A DNA stretch of 64,000 bases from an uncultured bacterium (GTDB lineage Bacteria > Cyanobacteriota > Vampirovibrionia > Gastranaerophilales > Gastranaerophilaceae): NCBI GenBank assembly GCA_946622415.1, contig CAMOPX010000004.1:32009-96008 (forward strand). The letters run 5' to 3'. Shown here piece after piece: positions 9,442-18,781 of the stretch. The notes beneath the pieces were generated by a model, which had not been told where the DNA came from, ran no database searches, and worked only from the letters and a program-made list of their open reading frames with translations. Within the stretch, counting starts at the first letter, position 1, and the number at the start of each line of letters is the position of its first letter. Made by a program: the position numbers and the translations under genes.

Positions 9442-10164
9442 ATGTCAGAACTTAAATATAAACGTATTCTTTTGAAGGTTTCAGGAGAAGCACTTTTGGG
9501 CAGTCAACAATTTGGTATTGACCCTGAACCTGTTCATCATATTGCACTTGAAATTCAAAAAGCTTTGAATCTGGGTGTGCAGTTGGCTGTTGTTGTTGGC
9601 GGCGGAAATATCTTCAGAGGAATGAAAAATTCTTCTAAATTGGGCATGGATCAAGCTTCAGGTGATTATATAGGAATGCTTGCGACAGTGATGAATGCAG
9701 TTGCCTTGCAATCGGAATTTAAAAAAATAGGTGTGGATTGCAGAGTGCAAAGTGCAATTGACATAGATAAAATTGCAGAGCCTTATATAAGACACAGGGC
9801 AATAAGACACTTAGAGAAAAACAGAGTAGTTATTTTTGCCGCAGGAACGGGTAATCCCTTCTTTACAACCGATACGGCAGCTGCTTTGAGAGCTTCTGAA
9901 ATCGGTGCGGATGTTATGTTAATGGCAAAAAATGGTGTGGACGGGGTCTATAATGATGATCCGAGAACAAATCCCCAAGCGACTAAATACGATAAAATCA
10001 GATATGATGATATAATAGTAAAAGGTTTAAAAGTAATGGATTTATCGTCCTGTGCTTTATGTAAACAAAACAATATCCCGATTACCGTTTTTGATTTTAA
10101 TTTAAAAGACAGTCTTATCAAAATATTGAATAACGAAGAAATAGGAACACTTGTTACAAATTAA
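9442..10164 (+). CDS. pyrH: Uridylate kinase (UMP kinase)
   Basis: 240 residues, the family's usual length. It has RILLKVSGEALLG at the N-terminus, VVVGGGNIFRG, and the TDTAAALRASEIGADVMLMA segment of the amino-acid-kinase fold. It phosphorylates UMP to UDP in pyrimidine nucleotide synthesis. AGGAAAAAGG precedes the ATG. It heads the conserved run pyrH-frr-cdsA-rnc; frr follows after 17 nt. Confidence 0.97.
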   Translation: MSELKYKRILLKVSGEALLGSQQFGIDPEPVHHIALEIQKALNLGVQLAVVVGGGNIFRGMKNSSKLGMDQASGDYIGMLATVMNAVALQSEFKKIGVDCRVQSAIDIDKIAEPYIRHRAIRHLEKNRVVIFAAGTGNPFFTTDTAAALRASEIGADVMLMAKNGVDGVYNDDPRTNPQATKYDKIRYDDIIVKGLKVMDLSSCALCKQNNIPITVFDFNLKDSLIKILNNEEIGTLVTN

Positions 10165-10181
10165 ACTTAGGAGAATATAAA

Positions 10182-10742
10182 ATGTCAATTGATGAAATTA
10201 AAAAACAAACAGAAGAAAAAATGGAAAAATGCATTCACCAATTAGGAAAAGAATTGGCTACAGTGCGTACAGGCAGAGCAAATCCGCTTATTTTAGAAAA
10301 AGTTGTTGTGGATTATTACGGTGCACCGACAGGACTTCGCCAATTAGCGCAAGTTACTGTCTCAGAAGGTACAACCCTTGTTATTACTCCATTTGATAAA
10401 ACAATTATAAAAGAAATTGAAAAAGCAATAATAAAAGCAGAAATAGGAATCACACCAAACTCTGACGGAACTTGTATTCGTTTGCAATTCCCGCCTTTAA
10501 CTCAAGACAGAAGAAAAGAACTGGCAAAAGAAGTTAAAGCAATGGGCGAAACTGCAAAAGTAGCAATCAGAAACGTTAGACGTGATTCAACAGACGCAGT
10601 TAAAAAACTTGAAAAATCGGAAAATCTGCCCGAGGATGCAATAAAAGACGGTACGGATAAAATTCAAAAAGTAACCGATAAATACATCAAAATCGTTGAT
10701 GATACGGTTCAAAATAAAGAAAAAGAAGTTATGGAGATATAG
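10182..10742 (+). CDS. frr: Ribosome recycling factor
   Basis: 186 residues, full length. The two-domain RRF pattern is clear: TVRTGRANPLILEKVVVDYY near the N-terminus, ITPFDKTIIKEIEKAI, and the helical C-terminal part with RRDSTDAVKK. It splits post-termination ribosomes together with EF-G. TTAGGAGA is a strong Shine-Dalgarno site. It is placed directly after pyrH as in most bacteria, and 6 nt before cdsA. Confidence 0.97.
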   Translation: MSIDEIKKQTEEKMEKCIHQLGKELATVRTGRANPLILEKVVVDYYGAPTGLRQLAQVTVSEGTTLVITPFDKTIIKEIEKAIIKAEIGITPNSDGTCIRLQFPPLTQDRRKELAKEVKAMGETAKVAIRNVRRDSTDAVKKLEKSENLPEDAIKDGTDKIQKVTDKYIKIVDDTVQNKEKEVMEI

Positions 10743-10748
10743 TTTCAA

Positions 10749-11654
10749 ATGTCAGCCGAAAAACCCGAAAAAAATAAGCTAACAAGATTTATAACCGGGG
10801 TGATTGCTTCTTTGATTGCAATAATTGCAATAGTTTTAGGTTCAATTCCTTTGTATGTTATTCTTGTTGTTATTATGTATATTGCATCAGGCGAATTTGT
10901 CAGAATATTGAAACACAAAGGGTTTCGCCCGAGCCTCACTATAATAAGGGTTTCGGCTGTAATTTTTGCTACATTAACTTTTTTCCACAGATTTGATATG
11001 GTGCCTTCCATGCTCACATTAACGATAATGGCATCGTTTTTGATTGTATTGTTTAAAGGTAGGCAGCCATATATTGTGAATGTTGCAACAACTGCTCTGG
11101 GGGCATTATATTGCGGTTGGCTTCCATGCCACTTGTTATTAATCAGACAGATAGGAATGAACAGAATCAGCGCTTTTCAATTTTCTATTTCTGATGGGCT
11201 GTTCTTGTTGATGTTTGTTTTTCTTGCCGTTGCAATAACGGATATCGGCGCATATTATTTCGGTATTAAATTTGGTAAACATAAGCTTGCTGAAGTAATA
11301 AGCCCCAAAAAAACAGTAGAAGGCGCGATTGGTGGTGCCGTTTGTGCAGTTATTGTTTCTTTATTCGGAGTACTTTATACACCATTAAATTTCATTCAAT
11401 CAATTATAGGCGGTTTGATTATTACATTATCGGCGCAATTGGGTGATTTATCGGAATCTTTAATAAAACGGGATGCGGGGGTAAAAGATTCATCTCACCT
11501 TCTTCCCGGTCATGGCGGAATGCTTGACAGGTTTGACGGATACATTTTTGCAATGCCCGTTGCCTATTACTTTTTTATGCATTTTACCAGAGGAGAAAAC
11601 GTCTTTATCGAATTATATAAATTTTTGCAAGGTGCAATAAATGTCTATTTCTAA
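10749..11654 (+). CDS. cdsA: Phosphatidate cytidylyltransferase
   Basis: 301 residues with about eight membrane helices. The C-terminal CDP-diglyceride synthetase signature is present (KDSSHLLPGHGGMLDRFDGY), preceded by ISPKKTVEGAIGG. It makes CDP-diacylglycerol from phosphatidic acid and CTP in the inner membrane. The usual partner uppS is absent between frr and cdsA. The end overlaps the start of rnc by 14 nt, which implies translational coupling. Confidence 0.94.
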   Translation: MSAEKPEKNKLTRFITGVIASLIAIIAIVLGSIPLYVILVVIMYIASGEFVRILKHKGFRPSLTIIRVSAVIFATLTFFHRFDMVPSMLTLTIMASFLIVLFKGRQPYIVNVATTALGALYCGWLPCHLLLIRQIGMNRISAFQFSISDGLFLLMFVFLAVAITDIGAYYFGIKFGKHKLAEVISPKKTVEGAIGGAVCAVIVSLFGVLYTPLNFIQSIIGGLIITLSAQLGDLSESLIKRDAGVKDSSHLLPGHGGMLDRFDGYIFAMPVAYYFFMHFTRGENVFIELYKFLQGAINVYF

Positions 11655-12378
11655 AATTACGGCAGACGAAAAAAGACTTGAGGTTTTAAATAATTTTCAA
11701 GAAAAATATAATTTGAATTTTAAAAATATTAATCTTTTGAATCAGGCATTTATCCACACATCCTATACAAACGAGAATAATCTCGATATTTTATTGTCGT
11801 ATGAAAAATTGGAATTTATGGGAGATGCGGTTTTAAAGCTTGCTGTTAGTGAATTTTTGTATGAAGAATATAAAAGTTATAGAGAGGGTGAACTTACAAA
11901 ATACAGAGCGGAAATCGTTTCGGATAAAAATATTGCCATATGGGCGAGGAAATTAGATTTTGAAAATTTAATAATTTTAGGCAAAAACGAAAAAAAACAA
12001 GGCGGTGCCAAAAAAGAATCAATTCTGGCATGTGCTTTTGAAGCATTGTTGGGTGCAATTTTGCTTGATAATAAACAAACAGGCTACAAAAGAGCAAAGA
12101 ATTTTTTAAAGGAAAATTTTATAGAAGACATCTTAAATTTTGAAAAAAAATCAGCAATAATCAACCCGAAAGCGGTTTTGCAGGAATATACGCAAGGTAT
12201 AAACAAGAAATTACCCGTTTATAATTTGGTTAAAGAAGAAGGTGAATCGCACAAGAAAACCTTCTTTGTAGAGGTTAGTTTTAATGATGAAGTTATTGGT
12301 TTCGGAAAAGAAAAGAGTATTAAAAAAGCCGAATCCATGGCGGCTCTTGATGCTTTAAAAAAATTGAAATTGATGTAA
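11641..12378 (+). CDS. rnc: Ribonuclease III
   Basis: 245 residues. The endonuclease signature is KLEFMGDAVLKLAVSEFL, with the second acidic residue in ACAFEALLGAILLD. A double-stranded RNA-binding domain follows at the C-terminus (PKAVLQEYTQG to KAESMAALDALKKL). It processes rRNA and structured mRNAs. The start lies inside the end of cdsA; a strong palindromic terminator follows. Confidence 0.96.
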   Translation: MSISKITADEKRLEVLNNFQEKYNLNFKNINLLNQAFIHTSYTNENNLDILLSYEKLEFMGDAVLKLAVSEFLYEEYKSYREGELTKYRAEIVSDKNIAIWARKLDFENLIILGKNEKKQGGAKKESILACAFEALLGAILLDNKQTGYKRAKNFLKENFIEDILNFEKKSAIINPKAVLQEYTQGINKKLPVYNLVKEEGESHKKTFFVEVSFNDEVIGFGKEKSIKKAESMAALDALKKLKLM

Positions 12379-12388
12379 TTCTAAAATA

Positions 12389-12420
12389 AAAAATAGAAAG
12401 CGCATGCGCTTTCTATTTTT
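12389..12420. terminator. Bidirectional terminator between rnc and fabI
   Basis: A perfect 32-nt palindrome centred on CGCATGCG (half-site AAAAATAGAAAGCGCA). It carries A-runs on the left and T-runs on the right, so it can end transcription of both convergent genes rnc and fabI. Confidence 0.93.
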
Positions 12421-12435
12421 ATATGTTTTTCTCAA

Positions 12436-13239
12436 TTAAAATTGAATTTGTGCCATTTCGTCTAATGACGCAAATACTGAGCTTGCGCCGCAATCAACGA
12501 ATTGTACTTGTCCCGTTACTGCACTGGCTAAATCAGAAAGCAAATATAAACCTGCCTTTCCTACTTCAGCAACTTCGGGTGTACGTTTAAGAGGTGCTTT
12601 TAATACGTTCGCTTTTAACATTCTGTCAAATCCGCCGATACCTTTTGCTGCCATTGTTTTAATCGGGCCTGCAGATAAGCAGTTACATCTGATATTGTAT
12701 TTTCCGAGGTCGGATGCTATAAATCTCATTGATGATTCTAATGCAGCTTTAGCAACACCCATTATATTGTAGTTTGCGACAACTTTTGTTGAACCTAAAT
12801 ATGTTAAAGCAAGAATAGAACCGCCGCCTGACTTTTCCATTTGGGGTTTTGCGTATTTTGATATCGTAACAAGAGAATATGCGCTGACATGCATTGCTAA
12901 ATCCCAGCCTTCTTTTGATACGTTATAAAAATCGCCTTGCAGGTCTTCTTTGTTTGCAAAAGCAACGGCATGAACCACAAAATCTAATTTATCATATATT
13001 TTTTCGTATTCTTCAAAAACTTTTTTAACGTCTTCTTCTTTTGTAACGTCACATTCCAAGCACATTTTAGCGTTCATTGATTCTGCTATCGGTTTTACTC
13101 TTTTTTCCATAGCTTCGTTTGCGTATGTGAATGCTATTTCTGCACCTTGCGCAAAAAGTTGTTCCGCTATCGCATTTGCTATACCGAATTTATTGGAAAC
13201 TCCGAAAATAATACCTTTTTTGCCTGTCATTAAACCCAT
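12436..13239 (-). CDS. fabI: Enoyl-ACP reductase (NADH), FabI type
   Basis: 267 residues, SDR fold. The N-terminal cofactor motif is the FabI form GIIFGVSNKFGIANAIA. The catalytic pair is in YNIMGVAKAALE (Tyr-x6-Lys), preceded by LTYLGSTK, and the tail has TGQVQFVDCGASSV. It performs the last reduction in each fatty-acid elongation cycle. An AGG-rich site precedes the ATG. It is a single-gene unit with a good promoter upstream. Confidence 0.94.
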   Translation of the reverse strand: MGLMTGKKGIIFGVSNKFGIANAIAEQLFAQGAEIAFTYANEAMEKRVKPIAESMNAKMCLECDVTKEEDVKKVFEEYEKIYDKLDFVVHAVAFANKEDLQGDFYNVSKEGWDLAMHVSAYSLVTISKYAKPQMEKSGGGSILALTYLGSTKVVANYNIMGVAKAALESSMRFIASDLGKYNIRCNCLSAGPIKTMAAKGIGGFDRMLKANVLKAPLKRTPEVAEVGKAGLYLLSDLASAVTGQVQFVDCGASSVFASLDEMAQIQF

Positions 13240-13276
13240 AAATAATACCTCTTTCCTTTACAAGTCTTATTGGTAA

Positions 13277-13305
13277 ATTATAATATAAATAAAAAATAAG
13301 TTCAA
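13277..13305 (-). promoter_or_regulatory. Sigma-70 promoter of fabI
   Basis: On the minus strand TTGAAC (13305-13300) and a perfect TATAAT (13282-13277) are exactly 17 nt apart, giving a leader of about 30 nt. Confidence 0.7.
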
Positions 13306-13360
13306 AAATTTAACAATTTTAATTTGAATAACTATATACAATGCTATATTATGAAAATAG

Positions 13361-13427
13361 ATTGTCATGCTGAACCGGTTTTGGCATCTCATTAAATATA
13401 GACCCTGAAACAAGTTCAGGGTGACTA
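13361..13427. repeat. MITE-like double-hairpin intergenic repeat
   Basis: A 67-nt element bounded by inverted ends (GTCA near 13364 and TGAC near 13422). It contains two hairpins. The second is perfect: ACCCTGAA - ACAAG - TTCAGGGT (13402-13422). The first is ATGCTGAA paired with TTTTGGCAT through two G-T wobbles. The layout resembles the widespread GTCATGCTGAA-type palindromic repeats of many bacterial genomes. It lies between fabI and prfB and has no coding capacity. Confidence 0.7.
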
Positions 13428-13458
13428 TCTTAATTATTTTAGCAGCATTGTAATAATT

Positions 13459-14556
13459 TTAATTCTTTCTTAAATAGCTTTCAATAAAGCCATCTATTTC
13501 ACCATTCATAACGCTTTCAACGTTTGCCGTTTCAAAACCCGTTCTGTGGTCTTTAACCATTTTATAAGGATGAAAAACGTAGCTTCTTATTTGCGAACCA
13601 AAATTCACATCCATAACGGAGCCTTTTAGTTTTCCCATTTTTTCTTCATATTCGGCTTGTTTTATGGCGAGCAATTTTGATGCAAGCATTTGCATTGCCG
13701 TTTCTTTATTTTGTAGTTGTGACCTTTGTTGTTGGCATTTTACGACTATCCCTGAGGGGATATGTTTTATTCTGACTGCCGTTTCTACTTTATTGACGTT
13801 TTGTCCGCCTGCACCGCCCGAACGCATTGTATCAACTTCAATATCTTCGGGTCTGATTTCAATTTTATCTTCAAAATTTTCTATGACGGGAGAAACTTCT
13901 AAAGAAGCAAAACTCGTCTGTCTTTTTCCGTTCGCATTAAACGGTGAAATTCTGACTAATCTGTGTACACCTTTTTCGGCTCTTGAATATCCGTAGGCGT
14001 ATAAGCCCTCAACTTTTATTGTTGCGGATTTAATTCCTGCTTCATCACCTTCCGATTTATCCAATAGTTCTGTTTTATAGCCTTTTATTTGCGCCCATCT
14101 CATATACATTCTCAACAACATATCCGCCCAATCCTGTGCGTCTGTTCCGCCTGCGCCTGCTGTTACCGTTAAGATGGCGTCATTTTTATCGTATTCGCCA
14201 TTAAGCATATTTTCAAGGTCAAATTTATCAAAATCTTTTTCTAAAGTTTTTAAATTTTCAAAACTCTCTTTAATTAAATTTTCATCGCCCAATTCTATTG
14301 CTACATCCGTATCATCGAGAACGCTTTTCCAATTATTCAAATTTTCAAGTTTGGATTTTATTTCTTTTTGGTTTTTTAAGAGTTTAGAAGAAGCTTCCGC
14401 ATTTTGCCAGATATTTTCCTGTTTTAGTTCGTTATTGATTTTTTCTAAATTTTCCGTTAATTCTTCTTTGTTTGATTGTTTTTCTATGGCAGAATATCTG
14501 TCTTTTAAATCGGACAGAAGCTGTTTTGTATTTTCGATTAAGAAATTTTCTTCCAT
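13459..14556 (-). CDS. prfB: Peptide chain release factor 2
   Basis: 365 residues. The catalytic GGQ is in [12 protein letters not shown] and the RF2 stop-codon recognition tripeptide SPF is in [13 protein letters not shown], so it reads UGA/UAA. The reading frame is continuous from ATG. The in-frame UGA and frameshift that regulate prfB in many bacteria are absent from the N-terminal region, and no upstream short frame was seen. No strong Shine-Dalgarno site precedes the start. It is convergent with nothing and lies beside a palindromic repeat. Confidence 0.95.
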   Translation of the reverse strand: MEENFLIENTKQLLSDLKDRYSAIEKQSNKEELTENLEKINNELKQENIWQNAEASSKLLKNQKEIKSKLENLNNWKSVLDDTDVAIELGDENLIKESFENLKTLEKDFDKFDLENMLNGEYDKNDAILTVTAGAGGTDAQDWADMLLRMYMRWAQIKGYKTELLDKSEGDEAGIKSATIKVEGLYAYGYSRAEKGVHRLVRISPFNANGKRQTSFASLEVSPVIENFEDKIEIRPEDIEVDTMRSGGAGGQNVNKVETAVRIKHIPSGIVVKCQQQRSQLQNKETAMQMLASKLLAIKQAEYEEKMGKLKGSVMDVNFGSQIRSYVFHPYKMVKDHRTGFETANVESVMNGEIDGFIESYLRKN

Positions 14557-14595
14557 AGCTTTATATTACTATAAAAATTCGGGTCGGGAAGTATA

Positions 14596-14700
14596 TTGAA
14601 AATTTATTATTGTATCAAATTAAACAATCTTGAAAAAGAATTAATTAAAAAAATAGAAGATATAAAAACAAATAAAGAAACACAAAAAAACAAACCCTGA
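14596..14700 (+). CDS. Possible 34-residue lysine-rich small protein
   Basis: TTG start at 14596 with a purine-rich GGGAAG about 6 nt upstream, ending in TGA at 14700. The product is highly charged (KELIKKIEDIKTNKETQKNKP) and could be a helix. With this base composition a frame of this length is not strong evidence; it may be part of the decayed sequence around it. Confidence 0.2.
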   Translation: MKIYYCIKLNNLEKELIKKIEDIKTNKETQKNKP

Positions 14701-14828
14701 AAAAGATAAAAGCATTTTGTATCATTAGGAAACAACTATAATAACCATACAAACAGTAAACATTAATTTATACGTATATGAACAAAATAATGAATTAAAT
14801 AATTGCAGAAAGAAAATGAAGTGTTTAA

Positions 14829-14966
14829 TATAACCAAGGCAATTCGCATTTATATATCTTTGATACCTATGATTTTAATAAAAATGAGTCCAATCCTAAA
14901 GTTGAAGCTGGTAGAAGGCAGATGTTAAAAGGAAACTTGAAACCATTTTTACTATTCATGAGATAA
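14829..14966 (+). pseudogene. Remnant of a protein-coding gene
   Basis: One frame is open for 45 codons without a start codon and translates to a protein-like stretch (NSHLYIFDTYDFNKNESNPK, then VEAGRRQMLKGNLKPF). Stops lie directly upstream in frame. The amino-acid composition looks like real protein rather than AT-rich noise, so I read it as the C-terminal remnant of a lost gene. Family not recognised. Confidence 0.3.
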
Positions 14967-14993
14967 TACTATCAAAAGAAGAAATGAAAAAAT

Positions 14994-15572
14994 ATGGTAT
15001 TTATTAAAAGCAAAAATATTTTAAACTATATAATCAGATTGTTTTGTTTTTCTTTGGTTGTTAAATGTGCCTTTTTTTACATTGGCGGTTTAATGCTTTT
15101 TGTGTTTTTTCCATTATTTTGGATAGTGTTTAAAATTGAAATTTTAGCTGTTAAAACATTGAATCATTATGAATTAATGTCGTATGATGAATTTGATATG
15201 TTCCCGTCAAATTTTGAAATAAATATCTTGGTTTGTCTTACGGCGTTTATTTCATTATACATTCTGGCTAAAGTATTTGGTATATTTAAAAAACTTGATA
15301 AATTAAATTTCTTTGTTTCATTGTTTATCATAGTATTAATTAGCCTGATGCTTATTGAATGCGGAAAAATTCCTTATTTAGTATCTGATGAGATATACGC
15401 AAACGGTTTAGATTATTCCGGTACAATGTATCTTTTAATCCCCGCTTTTTTATTATATAAATTTTTCAACTTCTTAACCCAAAAATTCCCTACACCTTTC
15501 AAACAAATCGGATGTTTTTTCAGTATTGAATTTTATCAGGATTTATATAGAAAACTTAAAAACAAAATCTAA
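14994..15572 (+). CDS. Small multi-pass membrane protein, unknown
   Basis: 192 residues with about four hydrophobic segments (about 12-50, 74-94, 103-121 and 143-160) and a basic C-terminal tail. No family recognised. It lies between a decayed region and the 3' end of the glycan operon, on the opposite strand, so it may be an accessory gene of recent arrival. The gene has no clear Shine-Dalgarno site, and its start could be different. Confidence 0.5.
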   Translation: MVFIKSKNILNYIIRLFCFSLVVKCAFFYIGGLMLFVFFPLFWIVFKIEILAVKTLNHYELMSYDEFDMFPSNFEINILVCLTAFISLYILAKVFGIFKKLDKLNFFVSLFIIVLISLMLIECGKIPYLVSDEIYANGLDYSGTMYLLIPAFLLYKFFNFLTQKFPTPFKQIGCFFSIEFYQDLYRKLKNKI

Positions 15573-15576
15573 AAAA

Positions 15577-16425
15577 CTATACATTTTTTAATAAATAATC
15601 GTATAATTTTTTTAGTCCGACATTCATTGGTGTAAATTTCATATCTTCAATTTCTGATAATAATCTTTCGTTACATCCTGTGTATTCGTTGCCTAAAGTT
15701 TTATCCTTCATAATTATTTCGGATTCAAAATCACTCATATCATTAACGAGTTTTGATATTTCTTCCATTGTTATTGATTTATTCGGCGTAACGTTAATAA
15801 TATTGTATTTTTTCCAATTGTTATTTACAAAATGTTCTACGATTCTACAAAGGTCATCAATAAATAAATAATCAAAAACAACGTTTCTGTTTATTTCAAT
15901 CGGCAAATGTTTAATATTTTGTGTAATTGCATAGCTTGGGAATCTTGTCGGGAGTTCATCGTAGCCGTAACATGCGAAAATATTGAGGCAAACCACATCT
16001 TTAAAATCTTTTACAAGCTGAGCGATACGCATTTTAGATTCACCATATAAATCCAAAGGCACAACATCTCCGACCTCATCTTCTTTTATTTTTTGAATCG
16101 GTCTTTGTCTGCCATACATTGCACCTGATGAAAATACAATCATTCTTGTTTCATCTTTTTTTGTTTCGAGCAGATTAATTACCATAGCCAAATTATCGAC
16201 AACGGTTGTATCTTTATCCGCAACACCTCTTGCGCCGCCTGTTGTTCCGCAATGTATTATAAAATCAATATCATTTTCTTTAAAATATTTATACACTGCA
16301 TCTTTATCCCTGCAATCGAGTTCAAAACTTCTCGGAGATAAAATATTGTATTTATTTTCCAAATGTTTTTTTAAATTTTTTCCGATAAATCCGCCCGAGC
16401 CTGTTATTAACATATTTTTTACCAT
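15577..16425 (-). CDS. NAD-dependent epimerase/dehydratase (extended SDR)
   Basis: 282 residues. The N-terminal Rossmann motif is TGSGGFIGKNL. The catalytic serine is in VFSSGAMYG and the Tyr-x3-Lys in YGESKMR. This is the fold of nucleotide-sugar 4-epimerases, dehydratases and reductases such as RfbD/GalE relatives; the substrate is not evident. It is the last gene of the nine-gene glycan operon, directly after the 435-residue glycosyltransferase with no gap, so it probably modifies a sugar nucleotide used there. Confidence 0.85.
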   Translation of the reverse strand: MVKNMLITGSGGFIGKNLKKHLENKYNILSPRSFELDCRDKDAVYKYFKENDIDFIIHCGTTGGARGVADKDTTVVDNLAMVINLLETKKDETRMIVFSSGAMYGRQRPIQKIKEDEVGDVVPLDLYGESKMRIAQLVKDFKDVVCLNIFACYGYDELPTRFPSYAITQNIKHLPIEINRNVVFDYLFIDDLCRIVEHFVNNNWKKYNIINVTPNKSITMEEISKLVNDMSDFESEIIMKDKTLGNEYTGCNERLLSEIEDMKFTPMNVGLKKLYDYLLKNV

Positions 16426-17733
16426 TTAAAACCTCACAATATATTTCGAATCTTTTTTAATTAATGAAAGCATTTCTTTATTTATATTTTGTTCTCTCAA
16501 AGCTTCCGCAATTCTTTTATACAATTTCAAACTGAATAGAATGGTATCAAAATCCGTATTTTTGATATCTTTTGGTTTTATTACTTTTAAACCTTTATAT
16601 TCAATTAAATCTTTTTCAATTGTTTCAAATTTTTTATCCGAAACCCCGATTATATTAAATTCCGATAAATCATAATTTTCAATCAAAATATCTAAAACCA
16701 TGCCGGCACCATACAGAAGAATTTTTTTGTTTTTTAATTTTTTTGAAAGTTTTTTTAAAAATTCTTTTTCGCCTATTTTTTCAAGATATTTTATCCAATC
16801 ATCTTTATCCCGCATTTCATAAAAAGAATAATTTTTAAAAGAAAAATTAACAATTAAAAATGCAAAAATAAATTTGATTTTTTGTTTAAAGCTCAAAATT
16901 TTATAAATTTGTTTTAAATTATCAAAATAATTTTTATGAAAAATTTTGTTTTTAACCATTATGCTTTTAAAAAGGTCAAAAAGTGTTTTATGATGATGTC
17001 TTAAACCTTCTATGATTTCGATTTGTGTTTTTCTGTTTTTTATATATTTTAATGTATTAAAAAATCCGACAGACCAAAACAGATGTTTTCTTTCTTCCGT
17101 TGAATCGCAGACATCAATTCCTCTGACAAAAGTTTTATCGTGATTGGGGTTTATTCCTTCGATAACAATATCACGGGAAACAGAGAATATTGTTTTGTCG
17201 TGGTTAATGATATAAGAAGATAATGCTAAATGCGGAAATAAATATTTTACATTGAAAAACATATTTTCTATTACTGTATTTGTAATATTTTCGCATTTAT
17301 AAATTGCACCTGATACAAGGCTTGTTGTATAGAATATATTACTTGTGTTATTCGGACAATTTTTCGTTAATATTAAATCGAAACCGTTTTCGATTGCATT
17401 TTCGATTTCGTCCCACTTTGCCCAATCGTATCTGTCGTTATCACAAAGCACCCATATATATTCTTTTCTTGACGAAAATTCGCTGTATGCTTTTGCGATA
17501 TTGGCGCACCCGCCTATATTTTTGGGGTTTATGATGTGTTTTAGGTTGGGATGAGAGATTCTATATTCTTCAACAAGTTCACTTGTTCCATCATCTGAAG
17601 CGTTGTTCAATATAGTGATATCACAGGTTTTGACGGGAGAATTATCCGCTAATATTTCATCAAGAGTGGTTTTAAGATATTCGCGTCTATTGTATGTAAT
17701 TAATACTATTTCCAGTTTTTCATTAACATTCAT
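16426..17733 (-). CDS. Family-2 glycosyltransferase with C-terminal nucleotide-binding-like domain
   Basis: 435 residues. The GT-A domain covers about 1-240: EIVLITYNRREYLKTTLDEI, ILNNASDDGT, and a D-x-D site in VLCDNDRYDW. A separate domain at about 340-435 begins KKILLYGAGMVLDILIENYD, a Rossmann/CoA-binding-like fold also found at the start of the FkbM protein of the same operon. It probably transfers a sugar to a surface glycan on the cytoplasmic face of the membrane. It is a paralogue of the next gene upstream in the operon. Confidence 0.85.
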   Translation of the reverse strand: MNVNEKLEIVLITYNRREYLKTTLDEILADNSPVKTCDITILNNASDDGTSELVEEYRISHPNLKHIINPKNIGGCANIAKAYSEFSSRKEYIWVLCDNDRYDWAKWDEIENAIENGFDLILTKNCPNNTSNIFYTTSLVSGAIYKCENITNTVIENMFFNVKYLFPHLALSSYIINHDKTIFSVSRDIVIEGINPNHDKTFVRGIDVCDSTEERKHLFWSVGFFNTLKYIKNRKTQIEIIEGLRHHHKTLFDLFKSIMVKNKIFHKNYFDNLKQIYKILSFKQKIKFIFAFLIVNFSFKNYSFYEMRDKDDWIKYLEKIGEKEFLKKLSKKLKNKKILLYGAGMVLDILIENYDLSEFNIIGVSDKKFETIEKDLIEYKGLKVIKPKDIKNTDFDTILFSLKLYKRIAEALREQNINKEMLSLIKKDSKYIVRF

Positions 17734-17789
17734 ATGAAGATTTTATAATATTTTGCGTGCGGTGACAAATGAAAAAGAATATATGTAAT

Positions 17790-18758
17790 TTATTTATAAG
17801 TATCGGTTATTAAATATGAACATAGAAATTTAAAAATTTTTTTAGTTCGATATATTGGTTTTGCAAATAGATATGCCAAAATAAAAACAATTTTTTGTTT
17901 AAGAGAGAGCCCTGTGTAAAAATCTACAATATTGGGAAAATAATCTTTATTTCTACAAATAACCACATAACAACTATAAAAAAACGATTTGCTTAACCAT
18001 AATTTTTCATTACATTTATACCTAAAGTCTTTATCTGTTAGCATTTTGTACGAATTTACAAAACTGACAAATAAATCAATATGATTATTCTTATAGTGGA
18101 TGTGTCGATTTGTTCCCCTTCTGGTATCATTAGCTTCGCCACGTTTCAAATTTTGAATAACAATATTGTTTTCTACAATTTCAAAATCAGTACAATTTTT
18201 ATTAAACATATGGCATATTATTGCATTATGCGGCAGAGAATTATAAATATTTAAATATGCATTTTGCAAAACGATATTATTTAAAAATTCGGTTTTATAT
18301 ATAGCTGCAGGTAAAAATGAGCATTCATTTATAAGACTTTCTTGGCTTATATTTTCTTTTCTTTGCAAATGTTCAACCATTATCATGTCTTTATTATTGG
18401 CAATCGCTTTTTCTACTTGATTCCAATCGTTAAAATCATAATCATCATCATCGCATAGTATCCAAAAATATTTTTTATTTTTAAAATAAGCATGTTCCAT
18501 AGCCTTGCATATATTTGCATTACCGCCAATATTAATAGGGTTTTTGACATAAGACAAATTTTTGAATTTATTTTGATAATCTTTGATTAAAGTGTCGGTT
18601 CCGTCATTAGAACAATTATCTATAACAGTAATATCAAAATCTCTTATTGGTGAATTTTGTGCCAATATTTGTTTAAATGTCTTTTCTAAATTTTCTTTTC
18701 TGTTATATGTAATTAAAACTATAGATAAATTATCTTTTGTATTCATATTTTCCACCAA
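17790..18758 (-). CDS. Family-2 glycosyltransferase
   Basis: 322 residues. Same GT-A pattern as its neighbour: LSIVLITYNRKENLEKTFKQ, VIDNCSNDGT, NIGGNANICKAMEHA, and the metal/nucleotide site ILCDDDDYDF. About 200 residues after the catalytic core resemble the neighbour (region after a run of basic residues, LSLKQKIVFILAYLF) but the extra C-terminal domain is missing. The pair probably arose by duplication and adds successive sugars. The ATG at 18746 (MNTKDN) is an alternative start. Confidence 0.85.
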   Translation of the reverse strand: MVENMNTKDNLSIVLITYNRKENLEKTFKQILAQNSPIRDFDITVIDNCSNDGTDTLIKDYQNKFKNLSYVKNPINIGGNANICKAMEHAYFKNKKYFWILCDDDDYDFNDWNQVEKAIANNKDMIMVEHLQRKENISQESLINECSFLPAAIYKTEFLNNIVLQNAYLNIYNSLPHNAIICHMFNKNCTDFEIVENNIVIQNLKRGEANDTRRGTNRHIHYKNNHIDLFVSFVNSYKMLTDKDFRYKCNEKLWLSKSFFYSCYVVICRNKDYFPNIVDFYTGLSLKQKIVFILAYLFAKPIYRTKKIFKFLCSYLITDTYK

Positions 18759-18781
18759 TTCATTATTTTAATTTTATTTTG

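Larger units (their letters stand above)
14557..14993. other. Intergenic region with decayed coding traces
   Basis: 437 nt between prfB and a small membrane protein gene. It holds a possible 34-codon frame and a broken coding remnant (both listed separately), is very A-rich, and shows no promoter, tRNA or terminator that I can support. Confidence 0.5.

Noticed and set aside
13459..14556. Programmed frameshift in prfB
   Set aside because: The frame is continuous from the ATG and no in-frame UGA preceded by a slippery CUU and Shine-Dalgarno site is present near codon 25.
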